From Serratia liquefaciens ATCC 27592 (lineage in GTDB: Bacteria; Pseudomonadota; Gammaproteobacteria; Enterobacterales; Enterobacteriaceae), in assembly GCF_000422085.1 (NCBI RefSeq), contig NC_021741.1, positions 806,001 to 870,000 on the forward strand: a stretch of DNA of 64,000 bases, written 5' to 3'. Shown in pieces: positions 38,653 to 47,115 of the stretch (the stretch's first letter is position 1; each line of letters starts with the position of its first letter). The notes under the pieces are model-generated. The model was not told the origin of the DNA and did not search any database. It saw only the letters and a list, made by a program, of their open reading frames with translations. A program made the position numbers and the translations under genes.

Positions 38653-39537
38653 ATGTCCGGCGCATCAAGCTACAGAATTTTTGATATCACACTGAAAATA
38701 AAAGAAAACGTATCACCTTCCTTGCTGCGTTGCGTTTTCGAGGGGCCGGATGTCCATCGCATGAAGCTGGAGGCGCCGGATCAGCGCATCAAACTGTTGT
38801 TTCCGGCCGAAGAGGGGCAGATCCTGCGTTTGGAAAACAGCGACGACTGGTATCGCGACTATATGGCGATACCGAAAGATCAACGCCCGGTGATGCGCAC
38901 CTATACGCTGCGGGCGCTGCGTGCCGAACAGAATCAAATGGACGTCGAGTTTGTGCTGCATGGCGTGAACGGCCCGGCCTCGGCGTGGGCGACCCATGCC
39001 AAACCGGGGGATGTTATTCAAACCGTAGCCCCCAATGCCGATTTTGACGGTGACAGCGGCGGTTACGAATGGGTTCCCCCGAGCGAGCTGCAGCAGGCGC
39101 TGTTAATCGCCGACGAGACGGCGGTACCGGCGGCGGTAGGCATTCTGGAACAGCTGGCGCAGCGGGCCAATCCGCCGCGGGTACAGGCTTTCTTCGAGGT
39201 TCCTGTGGCGGGCGACTGCCTGAACATGGATCGCTTCCCGTTCGCCGAGGTCTATTGGCTGCCGCGTGACGTCGGGCATCAGCAGATGCACGGTACGCTG
39301 CTGGTGGAGTCGGTGCGCCAACGGGTAAATATTCCCGAATCGGCGCGGACGCAAGCGCAGTCGCTGGCGGAAAACAGTTTGGGCGGCGATCTGCTGTGGG
39401 AACGAGCCGAAGGGGCTAAAAGCTTCTACGCCTGGGTTGCGGCAGAGTCTTCCGCGGTGAAGGCGCTACGCCGTTATCTGATTGGCGAACGCGATCTCGA
39501 TCGTTCCACCGTTAATTTTATGGCGTACTGGTGTTGA
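38653..39537 (+). CDS. siderophore-interacting protein, ViuB/YqjH-type ferric-siderophore reductase
   Basis: A 294-aa flavin-dependent ferric-siderophore reductase. The FAD motif MRTYTLRAL, the SAWATHAKPGD stretch and the NAD-binding LIADETAVPA mark the SIP family. It would release iron from ferric aerobactin in the cytoplasm by reduction. The start at 38653 has gggagag upstream; the open frame extends upstream into the MFS gene but that part overlaps it out of frame. It is not part of the classic plasmid aerobactin operon, so it is an extra here. Confidence 0.88.
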   Translation: MSGASSYRIFDITLKIKENVSPSLLRCVFEGPDVHRMKLEAPDQRIKLLFPAEEGQILRLENSDDWYRDYMAIPKDQRPVMRTYTLRALRAEQNQMDVEFVLHGVNGPASAWATHAKPGDVIQTVAPNADFDGDSGGYEWVPPSELQQALLIADETAVPAAVGILEQLAQRANPPRVQAFFEVPVAGDCLNMDRFPFAEVYWLPRDVGHQQMHGTLLVESVRQRVNIPESARTQAQSLAENSLGGDLLWERAEGAKSFYAWVAAESSAVKALRRYLIGERDLDRSTVNFMAYWC

Positions 39538-39546
39538 GGGACCCGG

Positions 39547-39840
39547 TCAGTAACCGGCTTCACTTTGATGGCGCACTGCCAGCAGTACAGCGGTGCTGCC
39601 ATCAAAATGATACAGGGCAATAATATAGCCGCTGTTGCCGAAATTGTTCGGCCATTCCCTAAATTCAATTTCCATATCTTCAATGGGCCGACCGGCCTGA
39701 GGATGATGGGCCAGGATATTGATGCTGCTACGAATGGATGCCACGGTCTTTTGCGCAGCCTGGCGATCTTTGGCTGCCAGAAATTGGTACAGTCGCTGAA
39801 TATCGAGCAGTGCGGCAGGCGTCCATATCAGTTGTGGCAC
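39547..39840 (-). CDS. RelE/ParE-family toxin
   Basis: A 97-aa protein with the ParE/RelE pattern: N-terminal WTPAALLDIQRLYQFL, middle ILAHHPQAGRPIEDM, then REWPNNFGNSGYIIALY and the C-terminal AVRHQSE. ParE types poison gyrase and RelE types cut mRNA on ribosomes; the HPQAGRP stretch leans to ParE. It follows its antitoxin with a 13-nt overlap. Its end converges with the siderophore-interacting gene with only 9 nt between. Confidence 0.88.
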   Translation of the reverse strand: MPQLIWTPAALLDIQRLYQFLAAKDRQAAQKTVASIRSSINILAHHPQAGRPIEDMEIEFREWPNNFGNSGYIIALYHFDGSTAVLLAVRHQSEAGY

Positions 39841-40106
39841 TCCGGTATCTCCGTATCATCACCTTTTTCCAGATTAGCGAGCCAATGGTCAGCCTCGTCT
39901 TGGGTCAGATGTTTACCATTGGTCTGATACGTTTCCCTGGCTTGCAGTGCGTCTTTGCGCAGCGCTTCGCGCTTTTCTTCTCGCTCGACGTATTCACGGA
40001 TAGCCTCGCGCACAATCCAGTGCGCACTTCGCTGACGCGTGGCCGCGATTTGTTGCACCCGTTGCTTGAGCTCATCATCAATTTTTATCGATGTAGCCGT
40101 AGTCAT
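39828..40106 (-). CDS. CopG/ribbon-helix-helix antitoxin
   Basis: A 92-aa protein with an N-terminal ribbon-helix-helix DNA-binding domain (TSIKIDDELKQRVQQIA and SAHWIVREAIREYVE, about residues 4-45) and a charged C-terminal tail that should wrap the toxin. It would repress its own operon. Antitoxin first and toxin second with overlapping frames is the usual order. Confidence 0.88.
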   Translation of the reverse strand: MTTATSIKIDDELKQRVQQIAATRQRSAHWIVREAIREYVEREEKREALRKDALQARETYQTNGKHLTQDEADHWLANLEKGDDTEIPECHN

Positions 40107-40195
40107 AAGTAGCCTCAGTTAGCTAAAGGTAATACCTCTGACGACTATAAGGCTCAACATGCCAGACTATCCATTTTTTGTGCGCCGGGTTTGCC

Positions 40196-40582
40196 TTAAG
40201 CCATCAAGCTCACGTGCGCGGCGACGATGCGCCAACCGCAGGGCAACTTGACCCAGGTTTGCATCTGGCGGCCAACGCTTTCGCTGCCGGGGCGGCGGAA
40301 TTCGGTACTGGCGACGGCCATATCGTCACCGTAGGTGGTGATAACGGTGTTCTCCAATAGGCGATCCAACCCTTTGGAAGGACGTTGTTGGCGGAAGTCA
40401 CGGATCTGATCGATGCCGTACAAATTCTCCGTCGCGCCGTAACGGACGGTACGACCATCGTGCCAAAACAACTCATCCAGCACCTCAATATCATTGCCGA
40501 TCAGCGCCTGTTCGTAACGATAAAAGGCGGCGTTCACCTCTGCCAGCACCGCCGGACGATCGATATACTCACTTTTCATCAT
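40196..40582 (-). CDS. hpxZ: HpxZ, DUF3225/AtzH-like protein
   Basis: A 128-aa SnoaL-like (NTF2-fold) protein of the DUF3225 family. Seen parts: RYEQALIGNDIEVLDELFW, TVRYGATENLYG and the C-terminal VKLPCGWRIVAAHVSL. The related AtzH acts in cyanuric acid breakdown. In Klebsiella the gene is the last of hpxWXYZ, linked to purine-derived nitrogen. Its own reaction is not known to me. It is one base past the hpxY stop. Two adjacent ATGs (40582, 40579) are possible. Confidence 0.87.
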   Translation of the reverse strand: MMKSEYIDRPAVLAEVNAAFYRYEQALIGNDIEVLDELFWHDGRTVRYGATENLYGIDQIRDFRQQRPSKGLDRLLENTVITTYGDDMAVASTEFRRPGSESVGRQMQTWVKLPCGWRIVAAHVSLMA

Positions 40583-41983
40583 TTAGTCCTGTTTTCCCGG
40601 TAAAACACATCTTGCCACGCCACGTTGTTCCAGCGCATAGGCGGCACGCAGTGCCAGATCCTCTCGCCAGGGGGGGGCAATCAGCTGCAGGCCTATCGGC
40701 AGGCCAGAGTCTGTTTTCAGCGGCACTGTCACTACCGGCAGGCCGAGGAAAGAGACCGGCTGCGTCAGCATGCCCATACTGGCGCGGATCGGCAGATCCG
40801 TGCCGTTGATATGCATGGTTTCCTGGCCGATCGGCGTGGCGCTGCAGGGCGTCGCCGGGGCGATGAGGATGTCCCAGCGTTCGAACAGCGGCAGCACCTG
40901 TTGCTGAAAATGGGTACGAAAGCGCTGCGCCTGCACATACCAGGCGGAGGGCAGCATGGCACCGGCCAGCAGGCGTTCACGCGACAGCGGCTCAAAGCGG
41001 TTTGGCTGGCTGCGCAACAGCGGCAGATACTGATTGCCCCCCTCGGCGGCGCTGATGATGAACGCTGCCGACCGGGCCAATTCGGCCTGCGGAAATTCAA
41101 CTTCAGCCACGGCCTCCAGTGCCTGCGCAGCCTGTCTTACAGCGGTTTTAGCATCATCGTTGCACCATTGCTGAAAATATCCGCCCAGCACCGCGCAGCG
41201 CAGGCCTTGTTGGCCACGGGGCAACAGCGATTCGGTTTGCGTGACCGGTTTATCCGCCTGAAAACGGTCTTCAATATCCGTGCCCTGCATCACGTCATAC
41301 ACCGTTGCCAGATCTCGCACCCGGCGGGCAAAGGGGCCGAGATGATCCAGACTGGCGACGAATGGCTGACTACCGCTGCGCGACAGACGGCCAAAGGTTG
41401 GCTTCAGCCCAAAGATGCCGCACAGCGACGCGGGTACGCGTATTGACCCATTGGTGTCGCTGCCGAGGGAAAATGTCACCAGCCCGGCGGCGACCGCCGC
41501 TGCCGAACCGCCTGAGGAGCCACCGGCAATACGCGTGGTGTCGTGCGGGTTACGCGTCGCGCCGTAGTGGCTGTTTTCGGTGGTAAAACCGTACGCATAG
41601 GCGTCCATATTCAGCATGCCGGACAGCAAGGCACCTTGGCCGGCCAGTTTGCCGATCGCCCAGGCGTCCTGTTTGGCCGGCGGGTTATCGCTGAACAGAC
41701 TGGCCCCCGCCAGGGTGGTTTCGCCGGTGACGTCGAACAGGTTTTTTACCGCGTAAGGGATCGCCGCCAGGCTCGGCAATGGGAGACCTTTGGCACGTGC
41801 GCGATCGAGGTGATCGGCTTCGCTCAACATGCGTTCGCGCGTGATGTGGGTATAGGCGTTCAGCGCCGGATCCCGTGCGTCAATATTCTCTAACGTCTGT
41901 TGGGCAATCTCACGTGCAGAAATCGCACCTTGCTTCAGGGCCGCGCGGATCTCGGCGATCGATAGGGCACTTAACGAATTCAT
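40583..41983 (-). CDS. hpxY: HpxY, amidase-signature hydrolase (AtzE-like)
   Basis: A 466-aa amidase-signature enzyme with the full triad: Lys80 (YAVKNLF), cis-Ser156 ([11 protein letters not shown]) and nucleophile Ser180 ([10 protein letters not shown]). The closest functional kin by context is AtzE, an amidase acting on a biuret derivative together with a small GatC-like partner. Here that partner is HpxX, whose gene overlaps by 4 nt upstream. The substrate in purine breakdown is unsettled; a carbamoyl-type amide such as oxalurate is a possible guess. Confidence 0.9.
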   Translation of the reverse strand: MNSLSALSIAEIRAALKQGAISAREIAQQTLENIDARDPALNAYTHITRERMLSEADHLDRARAKGLPLPSLAAIPYAVKNLFDVTGETTLAGASLFSDNPPAKQDAWAIGKLAGQGALLSGMLNMDAYAYGFTTENSHYGATRNPHDTTRIAGGSSGGSAAAVAAGLVTFSLGSDTNGSIRVPASLCGIFGLKPTFGRLSRSGSQPFVASLDHLGPFARRVRDLATVYDVMQGTDIEDRFQADKPVTQTESLLPRGQQGLRCAVLGGYFQQWCNDDAKTAVRQAAQALEAVAEVEFPQAELARSAAFIISAAEGGNQYLPLLRSQPNRFEPLSRERLLAGAMLPSAWYVQAQRFRTHFQQQVLPLFERWDILIAPATPCSATPIGQETMHINGTDLPIRASMGMLTQPVSFLGLPVVTVPLKTDSGLPIGLQLIAPPWREDLALRAAYALEQRGVARCVLPGKQD

Positions 41984-42171
41984 GCGCGATACACTCCTGC
42001 GATCTCCAGGCGTGGATCGAGCGGAAAGGCCATCAAGGGTTCCGCCAGTGCAGCAATGCGATTGAACTGGGTCAGCAGTTCCTGATGGCGCGCGTCATCC
42101 ATTTCCAGCGCCAGTATCGCTTCCATTTGGCTGATATAGGCCGCCCAGTCGACGGCAGGTTGGTTTTTCAT
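41980..42171 (-). CDS. hpxX: HpxX, small GatC/AtzG-like partner (DUF4089)
   Basis: A 63-aa protein of the DUF4089 type, predicted all-helical (DWAAYISQMEAILAL, then LLTQFNRIAALAEPLMAF). Such proteins resemble GatC and AtzG, which wrap and stabilise their amidase partner. The start at 42171 has ggggagaag upstream. A frame start five codons earlier overlaps that ribosome site and is rejected. It overlaps hpxY by 4 nt, consistent with a 1:1 complex. Confidence 0.88.
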   Translation of the reverse strand: MKNQPAVDWAAYISQMEAILALEMDDARHQELLTQFNRIAALAEPLMAFPLDPRLEIAGVYRA

Positions 42172-42198
42172 TTTACTTCTCCCCAATAAAAATGGCGG

Positions 42199-43785
42199 CT
42201 AGAAGCCGGCGGCACTGCCGTTGCTGCGGGGATCGAAAGCCCCTTCAAGCATGCCGTTAGTATGGCGAACAATGGCGCCGGCATGGCCGACCGCTTCGCT
42301 AAAGTCCGGTAACAACTCCACGTCGTGGCCCCGTTGGCGCAGGTAGTCGACGGTTTCCGCGCTAAAGCGACCTTCTAGCTTCAGTGAGTCAGAGCTTTCA
42401 CCCCAGGTGCGGCCCAGCAGCCAGCGCGGCGCACTGATCGCCTGCTGCAGCGGCAGGCCCTGCACCACATGGCGAACAAACACCGCCGCCTGGGTTTGCG
42501 GCTGGCCGTCGCCGCCCATGGAGCCATACACCAAGGTGCGTCCGTCATACAGGCGAGCCGCCGCGGGGTTCAGAGTGTGGAAAGGCTGTTTGCCTGGCGC
42601 CAGTGCCAGCAGATGGGCGGCATCCAGGCTGAAGGACGCACCGCGGTTTTGCCACAGCACGCCACTTTGCGGCAATACCACACCGCTGCCGAATTCGTGG
42701 TAAATGCTTTGGATAAAGGACACCGCCAGACCGCTGCTGTCCATCACGCCCATCCAGACGGTATCGCCCGGCCCCTTGCCTTTGCCCCAGGCCGCGGCAT
42801 GCTCAGGATCGATATGCTTGGCCAGCGCATCCAGGCGTTCTGTCGTCAGGAGTGCCTGCGGATCCTGCGTCATTTGGCGTGGATCGGTGATGAATTGGTC
42901 ACGCAGACCGAAAGCCAGCTTGGTGGCCTCGACGATGCCATGCACCACTGCGCCTTCGCTTTTGCTGGCCAGGGGCAGGCGATCGGTCAAACCGAGGATT
43001 GCCAGCGACACCAGGCCCTGAGTGGGTGGGGTGAGGTTGAAGACTTCACCTTTCTGATGCTCAAGTCGCAAAGGCGTGCGCCGACGCGGCCGATAATCCG
43101 CCAGATCTTGGGCGGTGAGCGGCATGCCCAGCCGGGCCATATCGGCCGCCATGCTTTGCGCCAGTCGGCCGCGATAGAAGCTGTCCAACCCCTCTTCGGC
43201 CAGGGCAATCAGGGTATCCGCTAACTGTGGCTGGCAGAAACGCTGTCCGGCAAGGGGGATTTCCCCCTGCGGTAAATAAGTGCGGGCAAAATGTTCCACA
43301 TCCGCCAGTTCATGATATTTGCTGCGTGTGGCGGCCTCCTGCGAGGCGGTAACCGGAATGCCGTCCGCCGCATAGCGAATGGCATCGGCCAGCAGACGCG
43401 GTAGCGGCAGCTGTTCGCCGCCCAGCTCGCCGGAATAGTCTAGCGCTTCACGCCAGCCGCCAACGGTGCCGGCAACGGTCAGCGCCGCCCTGGGGCCGCG
43501 ATGCGGGATGTGGCTTTCACCGGCGTAAAAATCCAGCGTGGCTAAGGAACCGGCAGCGCCGCTGGCGTCGATCGCCACCGGATCGCCCTGTGGCGGCACA
43601 ATCAGCCAGAAGCCGTCACCGCCCAGGCCATTCATGTGCGGATAAACCACGGCGATAGTCGCGGCGGCGGCGACCATGGCTTCGATGGCGTTACCCCCTT
43701 CACGCAGAACCGCCAGCGCGCTTTCGCTGGCGAGGTGGTGAGGCGTGACGGCCATGCCCAATGGCGCGGTATTACTGTTAATCAT
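42199..43785 (-). CDS. hpxW: oxamate amidohydrolase, gamma-glutamyltransferase family
   Basis: A 528-aa Ntn hydrolase of the gamma-glutamyltransferase family without a signal peptide. The self-cleavage/nucleophile Thr342 is in PGDTVWMGVMD. Other family parts are YPHMNGLGGDGFW near residue 48 and GSMGGDGQPQ near the end. In Klebsiella the orthologue cleaves oxamate to oxalate and ammonia, the last nitrogen-releasing step of urate breakdown. The start at 43785 is chosen by homology; the upstream 49-codon extension of the frame is not conserved in type. It is first of hpxWXYZ and divergent from hpxU. Confidence 0.9.
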   Translation of the reverse strand: MINSNTAPLGMAVTPHHLASESALAVLREGGNAIEAMVAAAATIAVVYPHMNGLGGDGFWLIVPPQGDPVAIDASGAAGSLATLDFYAGESHIPHRGPRAALTVAGTVGGWREALDYSGELGGEQLPLPRLLADAIRYAADGIPVTASQEAATRSKYHELADVEHFARTYLPQGEIPLAGQRFCQPQLADTLIALAEEGLDSFYRGRLAQSMAADMARLGMPLTAQDLADYRPRRRTPLRLEHQKGEVFNLTPPTQGLVSLAILGLTDRLPLASKSEGAVVHGIVEATKLAFGLRDQFITDPRQMTQDPQALLTTERLDALAKHIDPEHAAAWGKGKGPGDTVWMGVMDSSGLAVSFIQSIYHEFGSGVVLPQSGVLWQNRGASFSLDAAHLLALAPGKQPFHTLNPAAARLYDGRTLVYGSMGGDGQPQTQAAVFVRHVVQGLPLQQAISAPRWLLGRTWGESSDSLKLEGRFSAETVDYLRQRGHDVELLPDFSEAVGHAGAIVRHTNGMLEGAFDPRSNGSAAGF

Positions 43786-43813
43786 TTCTTGGCCCTTGTT
43801 TGAGGTCAGCTTC

Positions 43814-43826
43814 TGTCTCAAAGACA
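43814..43826. promoter_or_regulatory. candidate HpxU operator in the hpxW-hpxU gap
   Basis: The inverted repeat tgtct-caa-agaca lies in the 146-bp divergent gap. Its right part, ctcaaagaca (43817-43826), occurs again exactly at 44881-44890 upstream of the ABC-transporter operon. A partial inverted copy, tttgag, is at 43799-43804. This is what a shared repressor of three divergent units would need; the assignment to HpxU is inference. Confidence 0.45.
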
Positions 43827-43931
43827 AGCAAGAGGCGTTCCATGTTTTCTTCGGCGGTAATAAACGCTTGCCAGCGGGTAGATTGGCCGTGCTATGTTCC
43901 GCTGAAACAAAGGTTACAAGCAGGAGCAGCA

Positions 43932-44771
43932 ATGAAGCAGATCGATGAACGCCTGCGCGGGGAATATTCGCAGCTTACGCCGCAGGAACAGCGGGTAGCC
44001 GATTTTATTTTCGATCACTTTGACGACCTGATCAGCTACAACAGCGCCGAGTTGGCGCGCCTGAGCGGCGTATCCAAAGCTACCGTCAGCCGCCTGTTCA
44101 AACGCTTGGGCTACCCAAGCTACCGTGCAATGCGTGATGAACTGCGCACCCTGCGCCAGAGCGGCATGCCGCTGACCGATAATCGTGACGCGGTGCAGGG
44201 CAACACCCTGTTGGCGCGGCACTACAAGCAGGAAATGGCCAACCTTACTCAGTGGGTGAACCATATTGACGCCGGCCAGTTCAATGCGGTGATCGCCGCC
44301 CTGGTGCAGGCTCGGCGTGTGGTACTGATGGGGTTTCGCAACAGTTATCCGATTGCCATGCACCTGCGCCAGCAACTGATGCAGGTACGTGAGCAGGTGT
44401 TATTGATGCCGCAGCCCGGGCAAACGCTGGCGGAAGAGCTGGTCGATTTGGACCACGGGGACGTGGCGGTAGTTGTGGCTTTTCGCCGCCGGCCGCGTCA
44501 GTTGCGGGCCTTGCTGACGCAGTTGCAGATTCAGCAGGTTCCGACGCTGCTGGTGTGCGAACCGCAGGCGCAGTCGCTGATCCCACTGGCGAACTGGCAC
44601 CTGGCGGCGCCGCTGGATAGCGTTTCCGCCTTTGACAGCTATTCCGCCGCCATGAGCCTGGCCAATCTGCTCAGCAATGCCTTGCTGCATGAGACGCTGA
44701 CGCAAGGACGCCAACGGATCCATCAGATCGCCGATCTGTATGGCGATCTGGATGAGTTGGAACAGCGCTAA
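43932..44771 (+). CDS. hpxU: RpiR-family regulator of allantoate/oxamate genes (HpxU)
   Basis: A 279-aa RpiR-type regulator. The N-terminal HTH domain (about 1-77, with LARLSGVSKATVSRLFKRLG, shortened key part GVSKATVSR) is joined to a SIS ligand-binding domain at about 120-260. Klebsiella HpxU is a repressor of the flanking allantoate and oxamate genes, and gene order here is the same. The start at 43932 has aggag 7 nt upstream; the longer frame runs back over the hpxW start and is rejected. Two NtrC-like sites lie directly after its stop codon. Confidence 0.9.
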   Translation: MKQIDERLRGEYSQLTPQEQRVADFIFDHFDDLISYNSAELARLSGVSKATVSRLFKRLGYPSYRAMRDELRTLRQSGMPLTDNRDAVQGNTLLARHYKQEMANLTQWVNHIDAGQFNAVIAALVQARRVVLMGFRNSYPIAMHLRQQLMQVREQVLLMPQPGQTLAEELVDLDHGDVAVVVAFRRRPRQLRALLTQLQIQQVPTLLVCEPQAQSLIPLANWHLAAPLDSVSAFDSYSAAMSLANLLSNALLHETLTQGRQRIHQIADLYGDLDELEQR

Positions 44772-44776
44772 TTTCC

Positions 44777-44811
44777 GCGCCATTTTGGTGCCTTCGCACT
44801 TTGATGGTGCG
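44777..44811 (+). promoter_or_regulatory. two NtrC-like enhancer sites
   Basis: gcgccattttggtgc (44777-44791) and gcactttgatggtgc (44796-44810) both fit the NtrC core gcacc-N5-ggtgc with one mismatch each. Their centres are 19 bp apart and lie about 145-165 bp before the expected start of the sigma-54 promoter at 44920, the normal distance for an enhancer. Confidence 0.72.
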
Positions 44812-44919
44812 CATTTTTCTCCGTGATATCCCTTCCTCCTGCCACAGTCATGGCAGGGGAGTTTCCTCTTAGCCCCCTAACTCAAAGACAGAAAAGGTTA
44901 AGCTGGTTGACGCTCTCGA

Positions 44920-44936
44920 TTGGCACATTAGTTGCA
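44920..44936 (+). promoter_or_regulatory. sigma-54 promoter of the hpxF-P operon
   Basis: ttggcacattagttgca matches the -24/-12 consensus, with the GG and GC pairs exactly 10 nt apart. Transcription would begin near 44947, 43 nt before the ATG of the substrate-binding protein gene. With the NtrC-like sites upstream it predicts activation under nitrogen limitation. Confidence 0.85.
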
Positions 44937-44989
44937 AAGTGATAATCAAAGAATCTTTTGTTTCATCATTTCACCATCGGGGATAGTCT

Positions 44990-45781
44990 ATGAACTTCAA
45001 GAAAATCGGGATAGCGGCGTTAGGGGCGGTGCTGTTGATGGCGCAGGCCACGTCGGTGATGGCGGATCAACTACAAGAAATCCAGCAGCGCGGCGTGCTG
45101 CGGGTAGCGGTACCGCAAGACTTCCCGCCGTTTGGCTCGGTAGGCACCGATCTGCAGCCGCAGGGTTATGACATCGATATGGCGCAGTATCTGGCCGACA
45201 AGATGAAACTTAAGTTGCAGCTGGTGCCGGTCACCAGTGCCAACCGCGTCCCTTATCTACAGACTAACAAAGTGGATTTGGTGATTTCCAGCCTGGGCAA
45301 AAATCCTGAACGCGAAAAGGCTATCGCTTTCAGCCGTGCCTATGCGCCGTTCTTCCTGGGGGTGTTTGGCCCTAAAGACACCGCGTTGAGCGATGCCGCT
45401 CAATTGGAAGGCAAGACCGTTGGCGTGACGCGCGGGGCGGTAGAAGACATGGTGTTGAGCGACACAGCGCCGAAGGGCGCGCAGATCAAACGCTACGAAG
45501 ACAACAACACCACGCTGTCGGCCTACCTGTCCGGTCAGGTGCAATACATTGCTACCGGCAATCTGGTGGTGAGCGCTCTGGCGCGACAGAACCCGACCAA
45601 AGCGCCGGTGGCCAAGTTTATGTTGAAGGATTCGCCATGCTTCGTCGGCCTGCGTCTGGGCGAACCGGCGCTGAAAGCCAAAGTGGATGAATTGATTGAA
45701 CAAGCGCTGAAAGACAATACCCTGAATGGGCTGTCGGAAAAATGGCTGAAAGCGCCGCTGCCCGCCCATCTTGGCGCGTAA
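44990..45781 (+). CDS. periplasmic substrate-binding protein of an amino-acid-type ABC transporter
   Basis: A 263-aa family 3 (polar amino acid type) binding protein with a signal peptide, cleaved after residue 25 (SVMA-DQ). The SBP_bac_3 body contains LRVAVPQDFPPFGSVG and YDIDMAQYLADKM. It is first gene of the sigma-54 operon that also holds allantoate enzymes, so allantoate or a related ureide is the probable ligand. This corresponds to part of Klebsiella hpxFGHI; I do not assign the exact letter. Confidence 0.87.
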   Translation: MNFKKIGIAALGAVLLMAQATSVMADQLQEIQQRGVLRVAVPQDFPPFGSVGTDLQPQGYDIDMAQYLADKMKLKLQLVPVTSANRVPYLQTNKVDLVISSLGKNPEREKAIAFSRAYAPFFLGVFGPKDTALSDAAQLEGKTVGVTRGAVEDMVLSDTAPKGAQIKRYEDNNTTLSAYLSGQVQYIATGNLVVSALARQNPTKAPVAKFMLKDSPCFVGLRLGEPALKAKVDELIEQALKDNTLNGLSEKWLKAPLPAHLGA

Positions 45782-45793
45782 TGGGAGCACCCG

Positions 45794-46459
45794 ATGACCT
45801 ATCAGCTAAATTTTCCCGCGCTGTGGCCCTATCTGCCGGAGCTGTTGGCCGGTTTGCTAACCACGATTGAGTTGACGGCACTGGCCACCCTGATGGGCGT
45901 TGCGCTGGGGATTTTCGGGGCGGCGATCCGCAGCGGCAAAGCCAACCTGTTTAGCCGTGCCTGGGGGATTTACGTCGAGGTGGTGCGCAACACGCCGTTC
46001 GTGGTGCAGCTGTTCTTCATCGTCTTTGGTCTGCCGAGCCTGGGGTGGAAGCTGACCGCCGGGCAGGCGGCTCTGTTGGCGATGGTGATTAATCTGGGCG
46101 CCTACAGCACCGAAATTATACGCGCAGGCATTCAGGTGACGCCGAAAGGGCAGTGGGAGGCCGGGCGTGTGCTGGGCTTTAGCCGCAGCCAGACATTTTT
46201 GCGCATCGTGTTACCGCCTTCGCTGCAGCGCATTTACCCGGCGTTGGTCAGCCAGTGCATTATCGTCATGCTGGGCTCGTCGGTGGTGTCGCAGGTGTCG
46301 TTCGAAGAATTGACCTTTGCCGCCAACCTGATCCAGTCGCGCACCTTCCTCAGTTTTGAGGTGTATTTAGTGACGGCGTTGTTTTACCTGCTGTTATCGA
46401 TACTGATGCGCCAACTGTTGCTGGCCGCCGGCCGCCGCTTTTTAGGGAGCCAGAACTGA
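45794..46459 (+). CDS. ABC transporter permease 1 (HisM/GlnP type)
   Basis: A 221-aa inner-membrane permease of the polar amino acid class. It has about five membrane segments, with the class motif VEVVRNTPFVVQLFF at about 55-69 and the ATPase-contact loop GQWEAGRVLGFSR near 118-130. It pairs with the next gene to form the channel. It begins 12 nt after the binding protein gene and overlaps the next by one base. Confidence 0.9.
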   Translation: MTYQLNFPALWPYLPELLAGLLTTIELTALATLMGVALGIFGAAIRSGKANLFSRAWGIYVEVVRNTPFVVQLFFIVFGLPSLGWKLTAGQAALLAMVINLGAYSTEIIRAGIQVTPKGQWEAGRVLGFSRSQTFLRIVLPPSLQRIYPALVSQCIIVMLGSSVVSQVSFEELTFAANLIQSRTFLSFEVYLVTALFYLLLSILMRQLLLAAGRRFLGSQN

Positions 46460-47115
46460 TGCTGACTTTTACCGACTGGGACATTGTGCGCAACCTGCTG
46501 CTGGCCGCGCGCTGGACGCTGTTGCTGTCGCTGACGGCGTTCTTTGGCGGCACACTGGTGACGCTGCCGCTGTTATTGCTGCGCCTGAGCAAGCGCCGGT
46601 GGGCGCTGCGTTTTGTCCGCTGTTATTCAGAGCTGTTTCAAGGCACGCCACTGCTGATGCAGCTGTTCCTGGCCTTCTTTGGGCTGGCGCTGTTCGGCAT
46701 TGATGTTAGCCCCTGGGCCGCTGCGGCACTGGCACTGACGCTGTTTACCAGCGCTTTTCTGGTGGATATCTGGTCCGGCAGCATCGCCGCGTTGCCCAAA
46801 GGCCAATGGGAAGCGTCGCGCTGTCTTGGGCTGAGCTTCGGCCAGACCCTGGTGCGGGTAGTGATGCCACAGGCGGTTCGCATTGCCATTGCGCCGACCG
46901 TCGGTTTTTCAGTTCAGGTGATCAAGGGCACCGCGTTGGCGTCGATCATTGGTTTTGTCGAACTGACCAAGGCAGGCACCATGTTAAACAACGTCACTTA
47001 TCAACCCTTTAAAGTGTTCGGCCTGGTCGCGCTGGGCTATTTCCTGATGTGTTACCCGCTGTCGCGCTACAGCCATTATCTGGAGAGGAAGTTCCATGCC
47101 GCTCATCACAATTAA
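46459..47115 (+). CDS. ABC transporter permease 2 (HisM/GlnP type)
   Basis: A 218-aa permease of the same family as the gene before it. CYSELFQGTPLLMQLFL is near residue 55 and the EAA-type loop GQWEASRCLGLSFGQ near 115. About five membrane segments. Its end overlaps the ATPase gene by 20 nt. Confidence 0.9.
   Translation: MLTFTDWDIVRNLLLAARWTLLLSLTAFFGGTLVTLPLLLLRLSKRRWALRFVRCYSELFQGTPLLMQLFLAFFGLALFGIDVSPWAAAALALTLFTSAFLVDIWSGSIAALPKGQWEASRCLGLSFGQTLVRVVMPQAVRIAIAPTVGFSVQVIKGTALASIIGFVELTKAGTMLNNVTYQPFKVFGLVALGYFLMCYPLSRYSHYLERKFHAAHHN

Noticed and set aside
43786..43932. 49-codon upstream extension of hpxW and a matching extension of hpxU across the same bases
   Set aside because: Both run through the divergent promoter gap. 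The downstream ATGs have the better ribosome site (hpxU) or agree with family length (hpxW).
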